Positions 21,720-27,779 of a stretch of 27,779 nucleotides of DNA are shown here, piece after piece; position 1 is the stretch's first letter; every line of letters starts with the position of its first letter. The notes under the pieces are model-generated. The model saw nothing but the letters and a program-made list of their open reading frames with translations. It did not search any database and had not been told where the DNA came from. A program made the translations under genes and the position numbers. The stretch spans positions 1 through 27,779 of the forward strand of contig CAZVBR010000008.1 of NCBI GenBank assembly GCA_964625755.1. Reading direction: 5' to 3'. Source of the stretch: CAZVBR01 sp964625755 (GTDB taxonomy: Bacteria > Patescibacteriota > Minisyncoccia > Phycocordibacterales > XYD1-FULL-46-19).

Positions 21720-22250
21720 TCAATTAAAAGGCATGTTAAATGTCGTTTGTATTTCTCGGGTCATTGATAATCCCAGTCGGCCGGTTTTTTTAATGGTAAA
21801 GTTGACTTTTATGGCTCCGGTACCTCCGGGCTGGGTAACATTTCTAAATTTAAGATCAGAAACGGTGACATCTTCGGTGGTAACCGAAACCGGCTCCTGG
21901 CCATCTGCGATCATTCTTAGTCGTCCGGCATTTAGATCAAAAGCAATCTCTTGTCCGTCGACACTAATAGTCAGATTATTTGCCGTTTCTCCGGGCGCCG
22001 GATTGATTATCTGTTCGGCTTGCTTGAATTCGTATCGAATTGAATTTGCGGCAAATTTGATGTTATAACTCAGCTCTTCTGCCAAGTCGGCTCTCGTACC
22101 TCCTTCAATGGCGTTCCAGGCCAAACCGGCTAAACCAAGGAGCAAAAACGACACAATGGCAATATATAACAAATTTTCAACCATCGTAAAGCCTTGCTTT
22201 CGGTGGACAGTGTCGAGGTTTGATCTGGTTTTGTTTTTTTGATGTGACAT
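21720..22250 (-). CDS. PulJ/PilW-like minor pseudopilin
   Basis: 176 residues. The class III signal is unmistakable: RKQG|FTMVE with cleavage after Gly20, Glu25 at +5, and a hydrophobic helix to about residue 46. The rest is a pilin-type globular domain with 'YNIKFAANSIRYEFKQAEQIINP' and repeated strand pairs, like PulJ/GspJ and PilW pseudopilins. Minor pilins of this type prime fibre assembly and sit near the tip. The leader before the cleavage site is long (20 residues) and basic. It lies 13 bases after the PilV-like gene and 2 bases before the PilX-like start. Confidence 0.85.
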   Translation of the reverse strand: MSHQKNKTRSNLDTVHRKQGFTMVENLLYIAIVSFLLLGLAGLAWNAIEGGTRADLAEELSYNIKFAANSIRYEFKQAEQIINPAPGETANNLTISVDGQEIAFDLNAGRLRMIADGQEPVSVTTEDVTVSDLKFRNVTQPGGTGAIKVNFTIKKTGRLGLSMTREIQTTFNMPFN

Positions 22251-22263
22251 GGATCGAAATTGG

Positions 22264-22722
22264 TTATAGGTTGCTTGTATATCCGGTGAGTTTTAAGCTC
22301 TTGTCGTGTTTGGTTACCGGGTGGTCAAATACAACTTCCACCTTGGCCAGCCAGCCATTTATCTCACTTTCGGTTAAAGTGATCGATCTTCGAAAGTTGT
22401 TCGGCAGATCGGTGCCGTTTCCGGGATCGACCAATTGCCAGTTGCTGTTTGAAAGAGCCAATTCATATGTTCCGGCGCTCGGGAATGATCCGTCTTTGTC
22501 TCCTATTGACCTAACTGCCTCGAGCCCTTCTTCAGCCAGAAGAATCGCTTGAGTTTTGTCGAGTGCAACGATAGAGCTCGTCACCCCGTCTATATACATT
22601 AAGGCAAATAGGATCCCTCCGGAAGTAAAAATCGCCAAGGCGATAACCAGTTCCAGTAAGCCGGCTCCGCGGCATGACCTTAATTCAACTTCGTATTCGG
22701 TTTGTTTTTTTTCGGGCATCAT
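22264..22722 (-). CDS. PilV/PulI-like minor pseudopilin
   Basis: 152 residues. The cleavage site fits CRG|AGLLE after Gly19, with Ala rather than Phe at +1 and Glu24 at +5, followed by the helix 'LVIALAIFTSGGILFALMYI'. The region 'TQAILLAEEGLEAVRSI' is characteristic of PilV/GspI-type minor pilins. The start may be the first or second of two consecutive ATGs. It lies 3 bases after the GLUG/LamG protein gene and 13 bases before the PulJ-like gene, so it belongs to one transcript with them. Confidence 0.85.
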   Translation of the reverse strand: MMPEKKQTEYEVELRSCRGAGLLELVIALAIFTSGGILFALMYIDGVTSSIVALDKTQAILLAEEGLEAVRSIGDKDGSFPSAGTYELALSNSNWQLVDPGNGTDLPNNFRRSITLTESEINGWLAKVEVVFDHPVTKHDKSLKLTGYTSNL

Positions 22723-22725
22723 AAT

Positions 22726-24762
22726 TTAATTTATTAACTCGATCAAACCATTTTTTCTAACTTCTATTCCGGAAACGAAATTCGATCGGGAGGTTTTTAC
22801 CCTTAAGGCAGAATCAATAAGTGTCGATACGCCTTCGACGGAAAAAGACAACGAATGTAGTTCCGGTGAGATTGACGGAGTATCGGTTTTTAGTTCTTGT
22901 TTGAGCCATAAATACTTTGAGGACAGGTTTTGTCCCGGTTTAAGGCCGGGAATCGGTTGCCTTGGGGAAGCCTCTTGAAACACCCCAGAATCGTTGATCC
23001 ATCTGCCTCCGGTTAAGTCACCGTGCTTACTCCCGGCCGAATCAGTTATTCTCGACCCGGAACCGTAATTTAGTGCCCAGTAATGTTTCGGTTCGGGAAT
23101 GCGATTTAGATTATTCTGGCTTAAATAACTTACTTCTCTTGATGTTAAAGCCCGATCATAAAACCGAACATCGTCGATCTTGCCCGAGAAATAGGCCTCA
23201 GAGTCAAATCCTCCGTCTTTTTTTTGGGCACCGAAAAACAAAGGTTGCCCGGAAAGGGTTCCGTTTTCTTCGGCAGTTTGGGTGAATAATTTGTCTTTAT
23301 TTTGATAAAATGACAAATCCCGACCATCAAAGGACACAGTTAAATGATTCCATTTTTCTGGTGTCTCGATCTGACTTTCAAAGATCTGACCGTCAAATTC
23401 GATCTTTACTTCCCCGCTATTATCGAGCTCAACCAGCAACGCGTTACGGGATCCATCCGGGAGATCACTTTTTCCGCCTTGCCAGAGGAAAGTATTTTTC
23501 TTGCCTGGGCCATGACCTTGATCCAGTTTGATTCGACCGGCTAAGGTAAAGGCCGTTTGACCAAAAGGTACGTCTTTTATCTTGAAGTATTCATCTCGGC
23601 CATTTAATTCCAGAGAATGCAACTGAGAAGAGTCAGTGATCGCGGTATAGATATTTATTTCAGTGTTTTCGGGGGTGGTCTCTTCCCAGTTGATCTGGGA
23701 AGAGACCAGTTCTTTCACACTTGCCAAACTAAAAGGTTTTGATATGCGATAAAACCCCGAGTCAAATTTTCGATCATCCGTTTCCCAGTCGAGTCGATAC
23801 CGACCGGCGTTTTGATCAAATTCCCAAACTTGTTCGGGTTGCTCGGTTGATGTGGCGACCATTTGATCAAAGATTGATCCCGGAAATTGACTTTCCTTTG
23901 GATCGTCTTCTTGATTTTCTTGGAGAATATTAAGGATCAATTCTTCTATACTTTCGTAATCCGGTACTTTGCTTTCTTTCTCTTTTGACTCCAGATCGTA
24001 ACTTGTGACCACTTGACCTTGATCGACACCCACCAAGTTGACCGGCAAACCGGATCGGCTTGAACTATCAACTAAGCTGTAACTGTTTTTTATCTTACCT
24101 TGATCATTGTGCCCGACTAAACTTCCGGTTTCGCTTTCTCCGATTACCTGTCCGGTGATAAACACTTGATCGATCAGCCCGTTATTCTTTCCGGCCAAGC
24201 CGCCGGAAGCGGTGCTCCCGGTAACTTGAATTTTTTTAAGCCCCAGATTCTCGACCCGACCTCTATTTTGAATAACGGAAAACACCCCGCTTTGTGGTCG
24301 AGTTGATCGGTTTATATGCAATCCTTTTATGTAATACCCTTGACCGTCAAGTCTGCCGTTGAAATTCTCGATCGGATCAAATCCATTTCCCGCATCCCAG
24401 TTTTTTGTTACCGAAGCGTCTATGTTGTTAGTCAATATGTAATACTTAGAGGTTCCGGAGGTGATATTTTGCAATTGATAGATATTTGAGATCCGGTAAG
24501 GGTCGTCTTTTGTTCCGGCGCCTGGTATTTTAACCGGGATCAATAGTTTACCGTTATCGTCGTTTAAATTATTTAGAGTGTGAAAGGATCCCGGGGTTTG
24601 CCAGTTTTGACTTGACAGATCATCGGGCTCGTTTTTGTTGAGAGTGAAGGTTTTTTCGGTATTTGCTCCGGCGGTCCAAAAAACAACTAAAAATCCGGCC
24701 AATATTAGTGTTACCACTGAGATCCGGCCGAGGAATTTAAGATAGGCATTAAAAGTTAGCAT
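22726..24762 (-). CDS. Secreted GLUG + LamG protein encoded among minor pilins
   Basis: 678 residues with a normal N-terminal hydrophobic segment (about 14-33) but no prepilin cleavage site, so it is exported by Sec or stays anchored. A GLUG module covers about 85-250 ('YYILTNNIDAS', 'FNGRLDGQGYYIKGLHINR', 'SGGLAGKNNGLIDQVFITG'). A full LamG/concanavalin-like domain follows (about 380-545), ending 'FSGKIDDVRFYDRALTSREV', then the start of a second, incomplete LamG ('HYWALNYGSGSRITDSAGS', about 560-580) and a tail. LamG domains bind glycans or proteins. It lies inside the pilin operon and may be a non-covalent tip partner (inference). It may also have its own promoter. Confidence 0.85.
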   Translation of the reverse strand: MLTFNAYLKFLGRISVVTLILAGFLVVFWTAGANTEKTFTLNKNEPDDLSSQNWQTPGSFHTLNNLNDDNGKLLIPVKIPGAGTKDDPYRISNIYQLQNITSGTSKYYILTNNIDASVTKNWDAGNGFDPIENFNGRLDGQGYYIKGLHINRSTRPQSGVFSVIQNRGRVENLGLKKIQVTGSTASGGLAGKNNGLIDQVFITGQVIGESETGSLVGHNDQGKIKNSYSLVDSSSRSGLPVNLVGVDQGQVVTSYDLESKEKESKVPDYESIEELILNILQENQEDDPKESQFPGSIFDQMVATSTEQPEQVWEFDQNAGRYRLDWETDDRKFDSGFYRISKPFSLASVKELVSSQINWEETTPENTEINIYTAITDSSQLHSLELNGRDEYFKIKDVPFGQTAFTLAGRIKLDQGHGPGKKNTFLWQGGKSDLPDGSRNALLVELDNSGEVKIEFDGQIFESQIETPEKWNHLTVSFDGRDLSFYQNKDKLFTQTAEENGTLSGQPLFFGAQKKDGGFDSEAYFSGKIDDVRFYDRALTSREVSYLSQNNLNRIPEPKHYWALNYGSGSRITDSAGSKHGDLTGGRWINDSGVFQEASPRQPIPGLKPGQNLSSKYLWLKQELKTDTPSISPELHSLSFSVEGVSTLIDSALRVKTSRSNFVSGIEVRKNGLIELIN

Positions 24763-24768
24763 GTTATT

Positions 24769-24774
24769 ATTTTA
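24769..24774 (-). promoter_or_regulatory. Candidate internal -10 (TAAAAT) for the GLUG/LamG gene
   Basis: TAAAAT on the minus strand ends 6 bases before the ATG at 24762, the same layout as the leaderless promoters elsewhere in the window. It lies in the 71-base gap after the GspH-like gene, the longest gap inside the operon. No clear -35 was found. Confidence 0.4.
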
Positions 24775-24833
24775 CTATATAACGTTGGGGAATAAAAACC
24801 GCCCAAATTTTACATAATGAACCGAAGGTGATC

Positions 24834-25223
24834 TTATTTAGTTTTGGGCCGGCCGGTGTACTTTGAAAAAACCACCTCATCTTGTCCGTCGGCCAGAGCC
24901 AGATCAGAATCGATTTTGTAAATAATATCAAAATTCTGATCTCGATCCTCAAACGAATCACCCTGGAACAGAATATACCGATCATCAAGTATTTTGATCC
25001 CGTACGGACTGTCATGGCGGTTGTTAATAGCTTTTATCTGGGCGAGTCTGATCGTGGATTTTAACATTCTTGTTTCCTCAGATAATTGATGATCAGAAGT
25101 AAGATCAACTGATAGAGTGATCATCAAAGTAGACAGGGTAACAATAATGAACATCACGATCATCAACTCGATGATCGTAAAACCGGACCGTTTCTTGGGG
25201 TTGTCTGAGAATTTAAAAGACAT
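24834..25223 (-). CDS. GspH/FimT-like pseudopilin
   Basis: 129 residues with a textbook class III signal: KKRSG|FTIIE, with cleavage after Gly14 and Glu19 at +5, then the helix 'LMIVMFIIVTLSTLMITLSV'. The following region, 'TRMLKSTIRLAQIKAINNRH' and 'YGIKILDDRYILF', matches the GspH/FimT pseudopilin pattern. It starts 9 bases after the pilC stop. It may be a minor or the initiating subunit; the major pilin is not in this window. Confidence 0.88.
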   Translation of the reverse strand: MSFKFSDNPKKRSGFTIIELMIVMFIIVTLSTLMITLSVDLTSDHQLSEETRMLKSTIRLAQIKAINNRHDSPYGIKILDDRYILFQGDSFEDRDQNFDIIYKIDSDLALADGQDEVVFSKYTGRPKTK

Positions 25224-25232
25224 AATATGCGC

Positions 25233-26309
25233 CTAATTTAGGCCTCTGGTTAGTTCGTAAACCGGAAGAATTATGGCGGTGGCAATGAAGGCGATAGTCA
25301 GGCCGATAATGCACAAAAGTAATATTTCTAGAATTATCGGTAATCTGTCGATCTGTTCTTTGGTCTTGTCGGTAAAAAAGTCAGACAAATACTTAAATGA
25401 TTCTTCGTAAGTGCCGGCTTGCTCCCCGGTGGCTATCATGCTGACAAATACTCCGGGAAAGAATTTGGGATACTCTTTCATGGCATCGGCTAGGTTTATA
25501 CCTTGGGAGACTTTGTCATTTATTTCGACTAAAACTCGCTGATACTCCAGATTGGATACGGATTCACTGCAAATGATCAATATCTCATTGATCGTAATCC
25601 CGGTTTGGATCAGGATCGAAGACAACTGAGCAATGATCGCCAATTGATAATTTTGAGAGATCATTCCGAAAACCGGCAAGTGCAGGATTATTTTATGTAA
25701 CACTCTTTTGCTCGGCTTCCATCGAGTCAGGAAAAAAACCGCAAATACGGCAATCGGTATAAAGATCAGAAATAGATAACCGTACTCAGAAGAAAATTTA
25801 TAAATATTCAAAAAAATCTGAGTGGTAAAAGGCAGTTCAACGTCTAGGCTGGTGAAGATCGGTATCAACCTGGGAAGTACAAATCTGGCCATACTCGCTC
25901 CGATAATAACCGCCATCGTTACAACTACTTTGGGGTAGAAAGTAGCTGATTTTACATCTTTGATCAATTTATTGTATTGTTTTAGCCAATTTGCCAGATA
26001 AAACAAATTATCCGTCAAGGAGCCCGAACTTTCTCCGGCTTTAATGAAGCTGACCGAGATGGTATCAAAATTGTAATCATTTTTTATGGCATCATAAATA
26101 CTCCCGCCGGCTTCCACTTTCTCCTTAACATTTAGCAGACTTCTCTTGAGAGTCTTAGAATTTGTTTGGTCGGCTAAAACCTGAAGAGCTTGATCGGTCG
26201 GAGTGCCGTTTTTAAACAGCAAGGCCATGCTCTTGAATAGATCCTCTTTTTCTTGATTGCTAACCTTGCTTAAAGGATAGTTTAGGGTGGAATTTTTGAT
26301 ATCGATCAT
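25233..26309 (-). CDS. pilC: Type IV pilus inner-membrane platform protein PilC (GspF family)
   Basis: 358 residues with two T2SSF domains: the first about 22-145 ('FKSMALLFKNGTPTDQALQVL', 'VSFIKAGESSGSLTDNLFYLA'), the second about 225-345 ('AIIAQLSSILIQTGITINEIL', 'FVSMIATGEQAGTYEESFKYLSDFF'). Three membrane helices fall at about 130-150, 170-192 and 330-352. PilC forms the membrane platform on which the PilB motor turns to insert pilin subunits. It is somewhat shorter at the N-terminus than classic PilC (about 400). It lies 6 bases after pilB and 9 bases before the GspH-like gene. Confidence 0.95.
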   Translation of the reverse strand: MIDIKNSTLNYPLSKVSNQEKEDLFKSMALLFKNGTPTDQALQVLADQTNSKTLKRSLLNVKEKVEAGGSIYDAIKNDYNFDTISVSFIKAGESSGSLTDNLFYLANWLKQYNKLIKDVKSATFYPKVVVTMAVIIGASMARFVLPRLIPIFTSLDVELPFTTQIFLNIYKFSSEYGYLFLIFIPIAVFAVFFLTRWKPSKRVLHKIILHLPVFGMISQNYQLAIIAQLSSILIQTGITINEILIICSESVSNLEYQRVLVEINDKVSQGINLADAMKEYPKFFPGVFVSMIATGEQAGTYEESFKYLSDFFTDKTKEQIDRLPIILEILLLCIIGLTIAFIATAIILPVYELTRGLN

Positions 26310-26315
26310 GGGTGA

Positions 26316-27779
26316 TTAAACTTTAATGCTTTTTTGCACTTCTTCTAAGGTGGTCTGCCCGGCCAAAACCTTAACAATACCGTCGTGGGCCATAGTGGTC
26401 ATGCCCTCTGAAACTGCCTGCCTTTTTATCTCCTCGGCAGACGCTTTCTCAGCTATTAAATTATGGACTTTCTCGGTTACTTTTAGTATTTCAAATACCG
26501 CCGTTCGGTCAAAATAACCGTTGTAACCACAGTACTTGCAGCCCTCTCCGTGATAAAATTTAATTTTTGATATATCACTTTGACCAGCAACTTTTTTAAT
26601 AATATCAAGCAAATCCCCTTTTTCGGTTAATTTATTAATATCCTTTTCCGTTAAAGTATACTCCTGACGGCATTCATTGCAGATCTTTCGGACTAACCGT
26701 TGGGCAATGACTACATTAATCGATGAGGCCGTTAGGAAAGACTCGGCTTTCATATCCAGAATTCGCGAGAAAGTGGTCGCAGCATCGTTAGCGTGAATTG
26801 TTGACAGAACCAAGTGACCGGTCATAGCGGCATTTATCGATATATCTACCGTCTCTTTGTCCCTGATCTCCCCGACCATTATTATATCGGGGTCCTGTCT
26901 TACGATCGAGCGCAGACCGGTGGAAAACATGATATTTTTAGTGGGATTTACTTGAGTTTGCTGTATCCCTTCCATATTATATTCAACCGGGTCTTCGATC
27001 GTCATTATGTTAATTTCCGGCCGGTTCAGAAACTGCAGAAGAGCGTAAAGAGTGGTGGTCTTTCCGACTCCGGTTGGCCCGGCGACCATTATCATGCCGT
27101 ACGGATCTTTGGCACTAGCTTTCACTTTTTTGAGATCTTCTTCTCGTAAACCCAGTTCATCAGTCGCCACCTGCTTACCTCTCTGAGTTAAAAGCCTCAT
27201 AACTATATTTTCTCCTTCAGTGATCGGCAGAATCGATACCCGGACCTCCAATCCGAATCCTTTTGCGGCATAACTGAATTGACCTTCTTGCGCGGCTGCC
27301 CGCTCATCGGTCCTCAATTTTGCCATGATCTTTATTCGCGACACCACCCTGGGATGAATATCTTTTGAGTACTCTCCAACCTTATGCAAAATGCCGTCGA
27401 TTCGAAAACGAATAATGACAAAATCTCCGTAGGGCTCAATATGGATATCCGAGACTTGATTAACGTAGGCATGTTCTAAAAACAAATTGACCAGCAAAAC
27501 TATGTTCTGTTCTTTTTTTCCGGGATTTTCTTTTAGCTCGTTTATTAACTCCGCTATTTCTTCATTCATGTTCCCCCGGTATCGTTTGAACACCTGCTCG
27601 AGATCAAATGATGTTACGTAAAAGGGCTTAACCGGTTTACCGGATTTCTTTTCCAGTAATTTAAAAAAAGAGTAGTTATCCGGATTTAATGTCGCCACTT
27701 TCAATTCCGATTCATTTTCTTCTATGACCACCGCTTTTTGGGACCTGGCTACCGGTTCCGGGACGTAATTTAAAAGATG
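26316..27779 (-). CDS. pilB: Type IV pilus assembly ATPase PilB (GspE family), N-terminus beyond the edge
   Basis: The frame is open at the right edge, giving 488 codons with the stop; an internal GTG at 27731 is not the real start, because upstream residues 'LLNYVPEPVARSQKAVVIEE' continue the N-terminal MshEN-type domain. The ATPase core is complete: Walker A GPTGVGKTTT, Asp box 'MTIEDPVEY', Walker B 'DPDIIMVGEIRD' and His box 'GHLVLSTIHANDA'. A tetracysteine zinc site follows ('CNECR', 'CKYCG'), typical of assembly ATPases PilB/GspE and absent in PilT. It hydrolyses ATP in the cytoplasm to extend the pilus. It is the first gene visible in the operon and lies 6 bases before pilC. Confidence 0.96.
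   Translation of the reverse strand, partial: HLLNYVPEPVARSQKAVVIEENESELKVATLNPDNYSFFKLLEKKSGKPVKPFYVTSFDLEQVFKRYRGNMNEEIAELINELKENPGKKEQNIVLLVNLFLEHAYVNQVSDIHIEPYGDFVIIRFRIDGILHKVGEYSKDIHPRVVSRIKIMAKLRTDERAAAQEGQFSYAAKGFGLEVRVSILPITEGENIVMRLLTQRGKQVATDELGLREEDLKKVKASAKDPYGMIMVAGPTGVGKTTTLYALLQFLNRPEINIMTIEDPVEYNMEGIQQTQVNPTKNIMFSTGLRSIVRQDPDIIMVGEIRDKETVDISINAAMTGHLVLSTIHANDAATTFSRILDMKAESFLTASSINVVIAQRLVRKICNECRQEYTLTEKDINKLTEKGDLLDIIKKVAGQSDISKIKFYHGEGCKYCGYNGYFDRTAVFEILKVTEKVHNLIAEKASAEEIKRQAVSEGMTTMAHDGIVKVLAGQTTLEEVQKSIKV

Noticed and set aside
25230..25245. Small palindrome GCCTAATTTAGGC at the pilC stop
   Set aside because: Its loop is one base and it has no T-run, so it is unlikely to be a terminator or hairpin inside an operon that continues.
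1..27779. tRNA, rRNA, riboswitch, transposon or phage genes
   Set aside because: The intergenic regions are short and none shows cloverleaf arms, rRNA motifs or terminal inverted repeats that I could recognise.

Overview
The window looks like a chromosomal piece of an uncultivated, small-genome bacterium, most likely a member of the Candidate Phyla Radiation (Patescibacteria). This is an inference from compact unidirectional gene strings, short versions of housekeeping proteins, a PriA without ATPase motifs, an archaeal-type UMP kinase, minor pilins fused to LamG and GLUG domains, and the near absence of Shine-Dalgarno sites. No tRNA, rRNA, CRISPR array, transposase or phage module is visible. 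One 100-N assembly gap (21228-21327) interrupts a pilin gene.

Left part (1-7161). A surface-protein gene with an FN3-like region and GLUG repeats runs off the left edge on the minus strand. Divergent from it is a housekeeping string: priA, def and fmt, with def and fmt overlapping. It meets hpf and pyk coming from the other strand. An orphan, GC-rich plus-strand gene with its own ribosome binding site follows, closed by a bidirectional terminator.

Middle part (7186-18719). A probable eight-gene minus-strand operon (12770 down to 7186) starts at a clear extended -10 promoter. It encodes a GerMN-domain protein, two unknown proteins, PyrH, a CAP-domain protein, a YdjM-like membrane protein, a glucose/sorbosone-dehydrogenase-like propeller and a baeRF/host-attachment-family protein. 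Next come a CDP-alcohol phosphatidyltransferase, a two-gene membrane operon with a bacterial PH domain, a hidden 51-residue acidic protein, and a 23-copy heptapeptide-repeat protein with its own promoter and terminator. These are followed by a hidden 42-residue membrane protein, an anchored thioredoxin, an orphan response regulator, a lactate permease and a SET-domain protein.

Right part (18751-27779). A type IV pilus/pseudopilus operon on the minus strand reads pilB (open at the right edge), pilC, a GspH-type pilin, a secreted GLUG+LamG protein, PilV-like and PulJ-like pilins, a PilX-like pilin with a LamG domain, and a 767-residue prepilin with two GLUG modules. PilB would power and PilC would anchor a fibre whose minor subunits carry lectin-like and beta-solenoid domains, so the whole resembles an adhesive pilus tip for contact with a host cell or a surface.

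Two features run through the window. Several genes have a -10 hexamer 6-9 bases before the ATG, which predicts leaderless mRNAs. Almost all the others lack a Shine-Dalgarno site; the two clear exceptions are orphan genes. The strongest candidates for new biology are the GLUG/LamG pilus, the heptapeptide solenoid and the leaderless promoter architecture.
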